Source: Marinilabiliales bacterium
Lineage (GTDB): Bacteria; Bacteroidota; Bacteroidia; Bacteroidales; ML635J-15
Reading direction: 5' to 3'
NCBI GenBank assembly: GCA_002869385.1
Contig: PKTB01000010.1
Location: 115,476-179,475, forward strand
Length of the DNA stretch: 64,000 nt
In this document: positions 26,596-36,256 of the stretch, one piece after another
Layout: each line of letters begins with the position of its first letter
Numbering within the stretch: the first letter of the stretch is position 1
Made by a program: the position numbers and the translations under genes
The notes under the pieces: model-generated
Told to the model about the DNA's origin: nothing
Database searches by the model: none
Seen by the model: only the letters and a program-made list of their open reading frames with translations

Positions 26596-27549
26596 TTATT
26601 GGTTTTTCTTTAAAACAAATTTAATTTTCACGCTTTGAGAAAACTGAACAACAGGAGTTACAGCGTCAGGATTAATAATTATATCGTAGTAGTTATATGG
26701 TAGCTTGTCATAGAAGATATTTATTTTCTCATTTGGATTTACAAGATTCATTTCTGAGTCATTTCCTGTTATTGGATCATAATTAGTTGGCATATATGAA
26801 GAAAAATATGAATATCTTGATATTGGATATGTGCAGGAGTTGGTTTCTTCCATTGATTTATACATTGCTTCGAAGTTTAAGCCCATAGTTTTGTAATCTG
26901 CAACATATTGATTGATTAGTTTAATGCACTCTTTACGTAAAGTATCGTAAACCGCTTTATGGTCGTTCACTATATAGTCAACTTTAATAATATCGTAAAT
27001 TTCGTTTTTAGCTGCCAACTTAAGGTATTGATCTGCTAGTTTACTGTCTGTAAATCTAATATGAATATTTTTCTTGATCTCGAATCCTTTCGGAACTTCC
27101 ACATATTTTTTGCTAAAAATCTTTTTTTCTTTCTCTCTTGCAAAAATTGGAGTTTGAGAAATGAAATCTACATATACATCTTCTTGGTTAATCTCTCCTT
27201 CTGAAATAAAGCTTGCTATTCTTTGGTCTATTAGTTCGAAACAAGTTTCTAAATTTTCAGAAATCTGAGATAAGCCTAGAATTAATATATATGTATCTGG
27301 TTCAACATTCATTAAAGCTTTTACATCTAAATAAATAACAGTGTCATTTGAACCGTAGTTACTCCAATTATAGGTGTTAGTTTGATAATAACCCGAGTTA
27401 TCTTGTTCAAAACCGCCGTAAAGTTCTGAACTATAATCTAAACCGGTACTAACTTTTGCTTTATTTTGGTAAGTCCAGTTGCCTGCTCCTTGAGCAAATA
27501 TTCCTAATGAAATAGTAAATGCTAGTAGAAATAAAATAGATTTTTTCAT
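26596..27549 (-). CDS. Exported SIMPL (DUF541)-like protein
   Basis: A 317-residue protein with a clean signal peptide (KKSILFLLAFTISLGIFAQG). The middle section resembles the SIMPL/DUF541 fold, in which a periplasmic beta-alpha domain is built around patterns such as DTYILILGLSQISENLETCFELIDQRIASF and FTDSKLADQYLKLAAKNEI. The family's function is not settled; members are periplasmic or outer-membrane proteins. Assignment rests on pattern and should be taken as tentative. It lies in the minus-strand run between the small membrane protein (27941-27642) and the heptose kinase, with a 33-base gap to the latter. Confidence 0.6.
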   Translation of the reverse strand: MKKSILFLLAFTISLGIFAQGAGNWTYQNKAKVSTGLDYSSELYGGFEQDNSGYYQTNTYNWSNYGSNDTVIYLDVKALMNVEPDTYILILGLSQISENLETCFELIDQRIASFISEGEINQEDVYVDFISQTPIFAREKEKKIFSKKYVEVPKGFEIKKNIHIRFTDSKLADQYLKLAAKNEIYDIIKVDYIVNDHKAVYDTLRKECIKLINQYVADYKTMGLNFEAMYKSMEETNSCTYPISRYSYFSSYMPTNYDPITGNDSEMNLVNPNEKINIFYDKLPYNYYDIIINPDAVTPVVQFSQSVKIKFVLKKNQ

Positions 27550-27641
27550 AGTTGTTTGTTTTTAGTTTTCTCAAAAATAATGAATTATTACTTTATTAAA
27601 CAATAAAACAAACTAATAATTGTATTTGGTTTTCAATAATC

Positions 27642-27941
27642 TTATGAAAACATGTGGGTGGCTTGCAATAATCCAAATATTAAAGAAACAAGGGCTAAAG
27701 CTATTGTAATATAACCTATTTTATGCTTTTTAATAATAGAGAAAATTCCGCCAATTAGTCCAATAAGCCCACCAAATAGTGCAAAATAGCCTAGATTCAT
27801 TGAAAGATCATGATAATAAAGCCAATCTCTTTGAGAAAGAATGTCAAGTTCAGTATATGGAACAAACTCTACTTGGTTATAAATTCCAATTGCAGCGCAG
27901 ACTAGCGAAACTACCAGAAACAGATAGTTTAAAATTTTCAT
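27642..27941 (-). CDS. Small membrane protein of unknown function
   Basis: This 99-residue protein shows three hydrophobic segments: ~5-22 (YLFLVVSLVCAAIGIYN), ~50-68 (LGYFALFGGLIGLIGGIFSI) and ~73-90 (IGYITIALALVSLIFGLL). Gly-rich turns lie between them. No family is recognised. It starts 16 bases after the intended end of the endonuclease I gene on the same strand and so is probably co-transcribed with it. Coding potential is supported by a well-placed start and a length and hydropathy typical of real small membrane proteins. Confidence 0.6.
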   Translation of the reverse strand: MKILNYLFLVVSLVCAAIGIYNQVEFVPYTELDILSQRDWLYYHDLSMNLGYFALFGGLIGLIGGIFSIIKKHKIGYITIALALVSLIFGLLQATHMFS

Positions 27942-27956
27942 GATAGCGTAGTTTTA

Positions 27957-28997
27957 TTAGTAAATGATAACTTGCTTGATAAACCTTTTTTCATCTTTAC
28001 CTTTAATATTAATAAAGTATGTGCCGGGGTTTAAATCTTCAATATCAATATTAGTGTTTTTATTGAATGTTGATTTAAAAACTGTTCTTCAACAAATGTC
28101 TTGAATACTTATTTCTTTTACTTCAGAATCAAAATTAGCTTCAATTGAAATAGAACTATTTGCAGGATTTGGATAAACAGTAAAGTATGCTTCTGTTATT
28201 GTTATATAACTTGGGTTATAATCAGGATCCCAGATTGCATCAGCGTAAGTTGGATTATCAATAAATGGGTTTCTATTGTGTTGATAATCATAATAAATAG
28301 AGTTATTTCTATAAATTTCTTTTTGAGAAACCGGGTCATCATGATGCCATTCCAATAACATTTGTCTAGTCCAAGTGGATAAATTATTTCCACTAAATGA
28401 TGCACAACCTGGCCAGCTTCCCATTACATCCATATAGCGGGTTGCCATATAAAAATATATTCTTGCAATATCTCCTTTATATTCATCTGCAGGCTCGAAA
28501 ACTGTTCCGCTATATCCAGAATATGTACACGATCCTAATTTTCCTGTTCCATATGTTGTCCCATTACATTCTCCAAAAGGGTAATTACTTCTGTATCCGT
28601 TTACTTTTCCATCTGTTGGGATAACATGGTGAATATCTGTTACCATTGGGTTGGCATCATTAAACCAACTTTGAGGCACAGAGTGTTCACGATTATAACA
28701 ATCGCAAATGTCAGAATAAGTACCACACTGATCTGAGCCAAAAGTAAAATTACAATTTGAGTACATATCCCATACTTTACCATCAGATCTTTTATCTGTA
28801 TCTTCATAAGCATCCCAAAGGTCACTATATGATAATGTAGTGTGATCATCAATGATATTGTGTAATGCTTGTCTTAAAGTTTCACCTTCCAGCCCTTCGG
28901 TTCCGTCGTAATAACCTGCCGGCACTTGAGCTATCATTCCTGTTACTGTAAAGACAGTAATTCCAATGCTGATTATTAATCTATTAAGTAGTTTCAT
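27957..28997 (-). pseudogene. Secreted endonuclease I with type IX sorting domain, interrupted by TGA
   Basis: Extracellular non-specific nuclease of the endonuclease I (NucM/EndA) family, 346 residues if read through. It has a signal peptide (LLNRLIISIGITVFTVTGMIAQ). The nuclease core CDCYNREHSVPQSWF ... DIHHVIPTDGKVNGYRSNYPFGE holds the beta-beta-alpha-metal His/Asn residues. A type IX C-terminal domain follows (FTVYPNPANSSISIEA ... LNPGTYFINIKG ... KQVIIY). TGA at 28089-28091 cuts this sorting domain after ISIQDIC; homologous domains have Gly-[KR]-x-[VI] there (GGA to TGA, G to T). As read, the protein would reach the periplasm but lose its export signal. The frame then runs to TAA 27957-27959. 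A small membrane protein follows 16 bases on. Confidence 0.88.
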
Positions 28998-29056
28998 AAA
29001 AAATATTTTGATTTCGTTATCTATTTTCTTAACGAAAAGTTATCTCACAGATTGTG

Positions 29057-29635
29057 TTACAAATTTAAAGCAATTTTTTCAATAATTGTAGGAAAAAACA
29101 TGTATTCTAGCTTGTGAACTTTGTTGGCAATAGAATCAATAGTATCATTTGAGTCGATTTTTACACTTTCCTGGAAAATTATTTGACCTTCGTCATAATG
29201 TTGATTTACGTAATGAATTGTAATGCCCGTTTCTTCTTCCTTATTTTCAAGAACAGCTTTATGTACATTCTCTCCATACATTCCTTTGCCACCATATTTC
29301 GGTAAAAGTGCAGGATGAATATTTATTATTCGGTCAGGGAATACCTTAATTAAGTTGTCCGGAATTAACCATAGAAAACCTGCAAGTACAATTAAATCGG
29401 TGTTTTTTTGCTTTAAATAGTCTAAAACAGTATTGGAATTGTAAAAATCATCCCTGTTAAATAGTAAATAATCTAATTTTAGCATTTGTGCTCTTTCTAA
29501 CACATATGCATTCTTTTTGTTGCATAGGATACAGCAGACTTCAACTTTGTCATTATTGGTAAAATACTTATAAATGTTTTCTACGTTAGTGCCTGATCCT
29601 GAGGCAAATAGGGCTATTTTTACTTTTTCTTTCAT
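29057..29635 (-). CDS. purN: Phosphoribosylglycinamide formyltransferase PurN
   Basis: Transfers a formyl group from 10-formyltetrahydrofolate to GAR in purine synthesis. The 192 residues match the family. Motifs are the N-terminal phosphate loop FASGSGTNVENI (~10-21), VLAGFLWLIP (~87), the catalytic NIHPALLPKYGGKGMYG (~107-123, Asn and His of the active site) and ETGITIHYVNQHYDEGQIIFQ (Asp of the catalytic triad). Transcribed divergently from acpP, with about 150 bases between the starts; this arrangement is conserved in Bacteroidota. All expected catalytic residues are present. Confidence 0.96.
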   Translation of the reverse strand: MKEKVKIALFASGSGTNVENIYKYFTNNDKVEVCCILCNKKNAYVLERAQMLKLDYLLFNRDDFYNSNTVLDYLKQKNTDLIVLAGFLWLIPDNLIKVFPDRIINIHPALLPKYGGKGMYGENVHKAVLENKEEETGITIHYVNQHYDEGQIIFQESVKIDSNDTIDSIANKVHKLEYMFFPTIIEKIALNL

Positions 29636-29788
29636 GTTTTTACAATATTACTTTAAAATGGGTGCTGATAATCAGACACTTACGCAATTTGTTGATAAAT
29701 TTATTGCCAAAAATTTTGACTGTAATAAATCATTTTCGTTAATTTGCATCGCAAAAGTAATGAAATTATTAATTTTAAATTACGAATT

Positions 29789-30025
29789 ATGTCAGACATT
29801 ACATCAAGAGTAAAAAGTATCATCGTCGATAAATTAGGCGTTGATGAAACAGAAGTAACTCCAGAAGCAAGTTTTACAAACTATCTTGGAGCAGACTCAT
29901 TAGACACAGTTGAATTGATTATGGAATTTGAAAAAGAATTTGAAATTTCAATTTCTGATCAAGATGCTGAAAAAATCGGCACCGTAGGTGATGCGATTAG
30001 CTACATGGAAGAAAACGTAAAGTAA
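29789..30025 (+). CDS. acpP: Acyl carrier protein
   Basis: A 78-residue acidic carrier protein of type II fatty acid synthesis. The phosphopantetheine attachment site is Ser37 in [17 protein letters not shown] use ATG 29789 ([12 protein letters not shown]), which gives the standard length; the frame is open further upstream to 29744, but that adds an atypical leader. fabF begins 26 bases downstream, and rnc follows it, forming the classical acpP-fabF-rnc cluster. Confidence 0.97.
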   Translation: MSDITSRVKSIIVDKLGVDETEVTPEASFTNYLGADSLDTVELIMEFEKEFEISISDQDAEKIGTVGDAISYMEENVK

Positions 30026-30051
30026 TTATTTGTTAACTAATTTTTACTAGT

Positions 30052-31302
30052 ATGACTTTGAAAAGAGTAGTCGTTACCGGTCTTGGCACTATATCACCGG
30101 TTGGTTCAAACACAGAAGAAACTTGGGAGAACGTAAAAAATGGTGTTAGTGGTAGTGACTGGATTACCCACTATGATGCTAGTAAATTTAAGACAAGGTT
30201 TGCTTGCGAAGTAAAAAATTATGACCCTGTAAAATACTTTGATCGAAAAGAAGCGAGAAAAATCGATAGATTTACTCAATTCGCTCTTATTGCTGCTGAC
30301 GAAGCCATTAAGGATTCAGGTATAAAGCTTGAAGGCATTGATATGGAACGTACAGGAGTGATTTGGGCATCAGGTATTGGTGGAGTCGAAACTTTTTATC
30401 AGGAAGTAAAGGGCTATATCGAGGGTGATTATACCCCTCGGTTCAGTCCTTTTTTCATTCAAAAGATTATCTCTGATATTGCCGCAGGTCACATTTCTAT
30501 GAAATATGGATTTATGGGACCAAATTATTGTACTGTATCTGCTTGTGCATCTTCAACAAATGCAATTATAGATGCTTATAACATTATTCGTTTAGGAATG
30601 GCCGAAACTATGCTTAGCGGAGGTTCTGAAGCTGCGATTAATGAAATTGGTATGGGTGGTTTTCAGTCAATGATGGCAATAACATCAAATAACGAAGAGT
30701 ATAAAACAGCTTCCAGACCATTTTGCAAGACGCGTAGTGGTTTTGTTATGGGTGAAGGTGGTGCAGCTTTAATGCTTGAAGAGTATGAACATGCTAAAGC
30801 AAGAGGCGCAAAAATCTATGCAGAAGTTGTTGGTGCTGGTATGTCAGCAGATGCACATCACTTAACAGCTCCACATCCTGAAGGAAAAGGTGCTGCTATC
30901 GTAATGAGAAATGCTATCAAAGATGCAGGTATTAATTACGATGAAATTGATTATATCAATGTTCATGGGACTGCTACTCCTCGAGGTGACATATCTGAAT
31001 TATTAGCAATAAAAGAGATTTTTGGAGAACATGCATACGATATCAATATCAGCTCAACAAAATCAATAGTTGGACACCTTTTAGGTGCTGCTGGAGCAAT
31101 TGAATCAATGTTTTCTATTCTTGCAATGCGTGATGGAATAGTTCCTCCAACTATCAACCATCAAGAACAAGATCCTGATATTGACCCAAAATTAAATCTT
31201 ACTCTGCACAAAGCACAAAAGATAGAAATTAAGTATGCATTAAGTAATACTTTTGGATTTGGTGGTCATAACACATCTGTGATATTTAAAAAATACGAAT
31301 AA
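30052..31302 (+). CDS. fabF: Beta-ketoacyl-ACP synthase II
   Basis: Condenses malonyl-ACP with acyl-ACP in fatty acid elongation (416 residues, normal). The thiolase fold carries the nucleophile at about Cys165 in TVSACASSTNAI. The two catalytic His lie in NVHGTATPRGD and SIVGHLLGAAGA, and the closing motif is NTFGFGGHNTSVIF. The HGTATPRGD stretch is slightly unusual (HGTSTPLGD is commoner) but keeps the His. Directly downstream of acpP; rnc follows after only 5 bases. Confidence 0.97.
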   Translation: MTLKRVVVTGLGTISPVGSNTEETWENVKNGVSGSDWITHYDASKFKTRFACEVKNYDPVKYFDRKEARKIDRFTQFALIAADEAIKDSGIKLEGIDMERTGVIWASGIGGVETFYQEVKGYIEGDYTPRFSPFFIQKIISDIAAGHISMKYGFMGPNYCTVSACASSTNAIIDAYNIIRLGMAETMLSGGSEAAINEIGMGGFQSMMAITSNNEEYKTASRPFCKTRSGFVMGEGGAALMLEEYEHAKARGAKIYAEVVGAGMSADAHHLTAPHPEGKGAAIVMRNAIKDAGINYDEIDYINVHGTATPRGDISELLAIKEIFGEHAYDINISSTKSIVGHLLGAAGAIESMFSILAMRDGIVPPTINHQEQDPDIDPKLNLTLHKAQKIEIKYALSNTFGFGGHNTSVIFKKYE

Positions 31303-31307
31303 TCCAT

Positions 31308-32039
31308 ATGCCGTTTTTCTTTTTTCGAAGATTAACTAAAAAGGATAAGATACTATTCAAAAAACTAGAAGAGATTATTGGGTTTAAACCCAATAGTCTT
31401 TTTTATTATAAACAGGCATTAAGACATGCTTCAGTAATAAGCAAAGACTCAGAGAGATATTCAAATAATGAACGTTTGGAGTTTGTTGGTGATGCAATAA
31501 TAAGCGCTATTGTTAGTGATATTTTATTTGAGTATTATCCAAAAGCAAATGAGGGGAAATTATCAATTTTAAGATCTACGATTGTTAACCGTAAATCATT
31601 AAATCAGATTGCAAAAGATTTGGGAATAACAAAACTTCTGGAATTTAAACAGTCTCCGGTAAATAATATGAAAAACTTAGGAGGAAATTCTTTTGAAGCA
31701 ATTGTTGGTGCAATCTACTATGATAGAGGCTATAAATATTGTATAAAGTTTTTAAATCAAATAATAGACGAATATTTTGATTTAAAAAACCTTATAAAGC
31801 AAAATACAGATTATAAATCAAAGCTTCTTCAATACATACAAAAACATAAACTAAATTTGGTTATTGATACTGTAGAAAATGTTGAAGTAAATGAAAAGAA
31901 TCAACATTTTATTTCAGAGATATGTATTGATAATGTTTATATGGCTATGGGAAAAGGGTGGTCGAAAAAAGATGCAGAACAACAGGCTTCCAGGAATGCA
32001 TTAAGGATTATCAAAAGCAAAAGTAAATCCGAAAAATAG
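31308..32039 (+). CDS. rnc: Ribonuclease III
   Basis: Double-strand-specific RNase that processes rRNA precursors and structured mRNAs. The 243 residues comprise the catalytic domain with signature NNERLEFVGDAIISAIV (~53-69) and the second acidic site GNSFEAIVGAIYYDRGY. A C-terminal double-stranded-RNA-binding domain ends in GKGWSKKDAEQQASRNALRI. All metal-binding acidic residues are present. It ends with TAG, one of several true gene ends using that codon here, which speaks against stop-codon reassignment. Starts 5 bases after fabF. Confidence 0.96.
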   Translation: MPFFFFRRLTKKDKILFKKLEEIIGFKPNSLFYYKQALRHASVISKDSERYSNNERLEFVGDAIISAIVSDILFEYYPKANEGKLSILRSTIVNRKSLNQIAKDLGITKLLEFKQSPVNNMKNLGGNSFEAIVGAIYYDRGYKYCIKFLNQIIDEYFDLKNLIKQNTDYKSKLLQYIQKHKLNLVIDTVENVEVNEKNQHFISEICIDNVYMAMGKGWSKKDAEQQASRNALRIIKSKSKSEK

Positions 32040-32072
32040 CCCGAGCTGGGACAATTTATAAAAAACTTTATG

Positions 32073-32080
32073 TAAGTTTG
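32073..32080 (+). promoter_or_regulatory. Possible -7 element before the IPExxxVDY gene
   Basis: TAAGTTTG fits TAnnTTTG but ends only 5 bases before ATG 32086, which would give an almost leaderless mRNA. Tentative. Confidence 0.3.
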
Positions 32081-32085
32081 TATAA

Positions 32086-32505
32086 ATGAAAACCAGGAAG
32101 CTGAAATATAAACCTGATTACGATTTTAAACTACTTGGTTTATCTTCAGTTGAAGAAGATTATAAGCTTTCATGGGAATTATCAAGAACATTAAATACAG
32201 GATTTGTAAAATCCATGGAATTAAGAATTATTGATCCTAAATTCTCTGACTTCTTATTGTTTAGCGTTTTTGAAAATGAAGACAAATCAGGTTTTCCTGA
32301 TATTCGTTTGGTATCTAATAAAGGTAAAGAAGGGTATTTAATTGAGGAACTCAAGAATATAGATTTTTTCATCATTATTCACGATGATGAAGATACTAAT
32401 TTTTATACTGAGTTCGTTTCTAAACTTAAAAAGAGCGAAGTGATTACTGCTGTCTTTCAACTAGAACCTAATAAATTGAAATCCAAAGAAAAACTACTGT
32501 TTTAA
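32086..32505 (+). CDS. IPExxxVDY family protein
   Basis: This 139-residue cytoplasmic protein has the Bacteroidota-specific IPExxxVDY pattern. The N-terminal block DYDFKLLGLSSVEEDYKLSWELSRTL and the late motif LIEELKNIDFFIII correspond to the family's IPELKNVDYFL region, here in slightly degenerate form. Function is unknown. The gene customarily follows rnc and precedes pyruvate kinase in this phylum; here a flippase gene takes the downstream position, starting 10 bases after this stop. Confidence 0.8.
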   Translation: MKTRKLKYKPDYDFKLLGLSSVEEDYKLSWELSRTLNTGFVKSMELRIIDPKFSDFLLFSVFENEDKSGFPDIRLVSNKGKEGYLIEELKNIDFFIIIHDDEDTNFYTEFVSKLKKSEVITAVFQLEPNKLKSKEKLLF

Positions 32506-32515
32506 CTTGTAAACA

Positions 32516-33997
32516 ATGGGGATAATAGCACGACAAACAATAAAGGGATCAATATATTCCTATTTGGGCGCTTTTATAGGCTTTGTTAATGTCGGTTTAA
32601 TTATGCCTCAGATTTTTTCTACCGCAGAAATTGGATTAACAAATTTATTAATCTCCTTGGCTGCTATTTTTGGTCAGTTTGGAAGTATGGGGTTTATGAA
32701 TGTTACGATTAAAATCTTTCCTTTCTTTAGAAATCATGAGAAAAAGCATAATGGATTTTTATTTCTAATGCTTGCAGCCGGTACACTTGGATTTATGATT
32801 TGTGCGGCAGGCTATTATCTATGGAAACCACATCTCATAGCACAAAACATTGAAAAATCCCCATTATTTGCAGAGTATGTATATTTATTACTTCCACTCT
32901 TATTTGTAAGTGTCTTTCATTTATTGATGGATTCTTATAACAGTATCCTTTTTAATGCTTCTTTTGGAATTTTTGTAAAAGAATTCTTATTACGAATATT
33001 AAATTTGATAGGAATTGGATTATTCTATTTTAATGTTTTTGATTTTCATGCTTTTATATTGTTTTATACAATTGCATATGGAGTCCCGTTAGCATTAATA
33101 AGTTTATTGCTTTTGTTTAAGCACGAGATATCATTTAAACCATCATTTTCTTTCCTCGATAAGAAACTGGTTAAAAGTATCTTTAGTGTTGCTGGTTTTG
33201 GCTTAATATCAGGATTTAGTGGCATTGCCGTTTTTCAAATAGACAGATATTTAGTGAACCATTATTGTGACTTGAGTGCTACCGGAGTGTATTCAACAGC
33301 TTTCTTTTTTGGGACTATGATATTGTTGCCAGCCAGAGCATTGATAAAAATTGCTAGTTCTGTGATTGCAGAATCAATAAAATCGGATAAATGGGAAAAC
33401 ATAAAAGATATTTATAAGCGAAGTACTCATAATCTTTTATTATTAGGAGTATTTACATTTTTAATTATTTGGGGGAATATAGATAATATTATGAGTTTTC
33501 TTCCACCAGAATTTGAAACAGGTCGGTTAGTTGTTTTGTTTATTTCTATAGCTTTTCTTTTTCAGTCTTTTTCTGCAATATCCGGAGTGATAATCCAATA
33601 CAGTAATTATTACCGACAACATTCATTAATAATGATAGTATTAATTCTTACTATTGTTGGTTTTAATATTCTGTTATTACCTGATATGGGAATAAAAGGA
33701 GCAGCATTGGCATCTTTGTTTTCATTTATAATTTATGCTGTTATACAGGTAAGTTATGTAAAGCTTAAATTTGGGTTTCAACCATTTAAACTTAAGCATC
33801 TTGTAATTCTGATTATCGGAGGTATATCATATTTTATTTCAAGTCTCATTCCGCAATTTGATTGTATTATTCTTGATATTTTAATTAGAAGTGCCATACT
33901 GTCATTGTTGTTTATTGTTCCGGTTTTACTATTGGGATATTCAGAAGAAACTACTAAATTATTGAGGAAATTAGCTAAAAGAATCCATAAATCATAA
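32516..33997 (+). CDS. Polysaccharide flippase (MATE/MOP superfamily)
   Basis: A 493-residue integral membrane protein with about 12-14 hydrophobic segments, the N-terminal block RQTIKGSIYSYLGAFIGFVNVGLIMPQ typical of Wzx-like lipid-linked oligosaccharide flippases, and the mid-protein repeat near GLISGFSGIAVFQIDRYLVNHYCD. The family moves undecaprenyl-linked saccharides across the inner membrane. No glycosyltransferase cluster is adjacent, so the cargo cannot be guessed. It lies 10 bases downstream of the IPExxxVDY gene, suggesting co-transcription. Confidence 0.82.
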   Translation: MGIIARQTIKGSIYSYLGAFIGFVNVGLIMPQIFSTAEIGLTNLLISLAAIFGQFGSMGFMNVTIKIFPFFRNHEKKHNGFLFLMLAAGTLGFMICAAGYYLWKPHLIAQNIEKSPLFAEYVYLLLPLLFVSVFHLLMDSYNSILFNASFGIFVKEFLLRILNLIGIGLFYFNVFDFHAFILFYTIAYGVPLALISLLLLFKHEISFKPSFSFLDKKLVKSIFSVAGFGLISGFSGIAVFQIDRYLVNHYCDLSATGVYSTAFFFGTMILLPARALIKIASSVIAESIKSDKWENIKDIYKRSTHNLLLLGVFTFLIIWGNIDNIMSFLPPEFETGRLVVLFISIAFLFQSFSAISGVIIQYSNYYRQHSLIMIVLILTIVGFNILLLPDMGIKGAALASLFSFIIYAVIQVSYVKLKFGFQPFKLKHLVILIIGGISYFISSLIPQFDCIILDILIRSAILSLLFIVPVLLLGYSEETTKLLRKLAKRIHKS

Positions 33998-34080
33998 GCA
34001 GATTAGTCGAATTTCTATAATTAATAAAATAAACCCGATTCATTAGAGTTTAATACTTACAGACATATCTAAAAAAATGA

Positions 34081-34088
34081 TACTTTTG
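34081..34088 (+). promoter_or_regulatory. Bacteroidota -7 promoter element before the mutL unit
   Basis: TACTTTTG fits TAnnTTTG, 15 bases before the ATG at 34104. Likely start of the 34104-mutL-rhomboid transcript. Confidence 0.5.
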
Positions 34089-34103
34089 TAAAAAATTAGT
34101 CTT

Positions 34104-34430
34104 ATGGGTGTAGGAAGTTTTTTTAAGTTACCACAATATAATGTTTTTGATTATAAACCAAGGTTCTATGATCCTGAGAAAGAAGCTCGTGAAGAGAGAA
34201 GAAAAGAGTTGAGACAAGAGCAGGGAAAACCTTTGGTAGATAAAAATTCACCGGATTATAAACCCGGTAGCAGTATTAAAGGAAGTTTTAGACCAAAAAT
34301 GCCACGTAAAGCTTTTCGTAGTAGAAATTCAACAATAAGATTATTTGTCATTATGGCAGTTTTATTCTTTTTGGCATACATTTTACTGGTATCTGATTTA
34401 ACATCACTAATTAAATTTTTTAGTAGATAA
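34104..34430 (+). CDS. Conserved small membrane-anchored protein upstream of mutL
   Basis: This 108-residue protein has a charged, Arg/Lys/Glu-rich N-terminal region (residues ~15-80). The YNVFDYKPRFYDPEKEAREERRKE block is recognisable from genes preceding mutL in other Bacteroidota. A single C-terminal transmembrane helix follows (~88-104, LFVIMAVLFFLAYILLV). Predicted to be a tail-anchored inner-membrane protein with a cytoplasmic basic domain. No function is known. Its TAA overlaps the mutL ATG by one base, so the two are translationally linked. Confidence 0.75.
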   Translation: MGVGSFFKLPQYNVFDYKPRFYDPEKEAREERRKELRQEQGKPLVDKNSPDYKPGSSIKGSFRPKMPRKAFRSRNSTIRLFVIMAVLFFLAYILLVSDLTSLIKFFSR

Positions 34431-36235
34431 TGTCAGATGTAATAAAACTACTTTCGGATGCTGTGGCTAATCAAATTGCTGCAGGTTAAGTTATTCAAAG
34501 GCCAGCTTCGGTTATTAAGGAGTTGGTTGAGAATGCTATTGATGCAGGAGCAAGTGACATTCAAATTATAATAAAAGATGCCGGAAAAACTTCAATACAA
34601 ATAATTGATAATGGTTGTGGGATGTCTCAGACAGATGCAAGAATGGCATTTGAAAGACATGCAACATCAAAAATTGCTAAAGCTGAAGATTTGTTTTGTA
34701 TCAGGACAATGGGCTTTAGAGGTGAAGCCTTAGCTTCAATTTCTGCTATTGCGTCCGTTGAATTAAAAACTAAACAAGATGGTAGTGAACTGGGAACACA
34801 TATTTGTATTTCTGGTTCAGAAATTTCATCACAAGAGCAAGCGACATGTACAAAAGGAACTAATTTCTTAGTTAAAAATCTTTTTTATAATGTGCAAGCA
34901 AGGCGTAAATTTTTAAAATCAGACAGGGCTGAATATAGACACATTCTTAATGAACTCCATAGGATTGTTCTGACAAATCCTGAAGTGTCATTTACATTCG
35001 TTTCAGATAACAAACAGGTTTTTAAACTTCAGGCCGAGAATATCAGACAAAGAATTATCAGCATATTTGGTAAATCAATTAATCAGAACTTAATAAATCT
35101 GGGAACAGAAACTTCTATAGTTAAAATTAATGGATTTATTGCAAAACCTGAACGTTCAAAGAAATCAGCTAGCGAGCAGTTTTTCTTCGTTAATAACAGG
35201 TATATGTATCATCCATATTTTCGTAAAGCTGTTGAAATGGCGTATGGAAATTTGATACCAGAAGGAGAACACCCAAGCTTTTTCATTTATTTTAATATTG
35301 ACCCTTCAAATATTGATATTAATATCCATCCGACAAAAACAGAAATTAAATTTGAGGATGAACAGGCGATTTTTCAAATTGTAAATGCGGCAGTTAAGGA
35401 GGCTCTTGGTAAGTTTAACATTGTTCCTAGTCTGGATTTTGAAGAAAATATTACTCGCGATGCACATTTTACCTCTACTACAAGTGTCAGACCGCCAAAC
35501 ATTAAAATAAACCCTGATTATAATCCTTTTGAACAGGGGAATACTCAAAATTACAAAAGAGAGACAATACCGAATAATTGGGAATCTTTATATAATCCAA
35601 CGCAAAAGAAAACTCCTGATGATTTCTTTTTACCAGAAGAGACTCAGGTTGAGCAAAAATCATTGCTTGATGATAATGCTATTAAAAGCGAGGGAAAAGG
35701 AATATTCTATCAGCTCAAGAATAAATATATTCTTACTTCAGGTAAATCAGGTTTGATTATCATTAATCAAAAGAGAGCGCATGAAAGAATTCTGTTTGAA
35801 AAGTTTCTTAAATTGTTAGAAACCAGAAAAGGAGTGGTGCAAAAGACGCTGTTTCCAGTAATTTATGAGCCAGCACCTTCAGAAAGAGCTATACTTGTTG
35901 AAGTTATGAGTGAACTAAACAATATCGGTTTTGAAATTGTTATGATGGGAAAGGATAAGTTTGAAATTAGAGGTGTTCCTGGCGATTTAACAGATGTAGA
36001 CCCAAATAAGATACTTGATCAGATGATTTATGTAATGGGTGAAGTGTCGGGAAGTGCTGAAATGGTATTACATGAAAAAATTGCACTCTCACTCGCAAAA
36101 ACAGCTGCTTTTAAAATCGGAAAGCAATTTCATGAACAGGAAATGGAAGATCTTTTCTATAGTTTGATGTCCTGCTCTAACCACAACCATACCATTGAAG
36201 GGAAGAAGATTTTAGAGATCATTAGTGTAGATTAA
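34430..36235 (+). pseudogene. mutL: DNA mismatch repair protein MutL, interrupted by TAA at codon 20
   Basis: GHKL-ATPase that couples MutS to downstream mismatch-repair steps. The intended start is ATG 34430, giving VIKLLSDAVANQIAAG, then TAA (34487-34489), then VIQRPASVIKELVENAIDAGA in the same frame. The consensus is IAAGEV, so GAA to TAA (G to T) hit an invariant Glu. Downstream motifs are intact: DNGCGM, RHATSKI, GFRGEALASI and the C-terminal dimerisation domain. A product re-initiated at ATG 34523 would lack the first ATPase helix with the catalytic Glu. The endonuclease motif (DQH-A type in MutL proteins without MutH) reads NQKRAHE here, so nicking activity is doubtful even if the stop is an error. 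The full reading frame is 601 codons. Rhomboid genes follow, as usual. Confidence 0.93.
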
Positions 36236-36256
36236 ATAGAAAAAAAATTGAATTAA

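Noticed and set aside
34430..36235. mutL inactivation as the cause of the genome-wide nonsense pattern
   Set aside because: Mismatch-repair loss yields mainly transitions and short indels in runs, while the window shows G:C-to-T:A changes and no frameshift.
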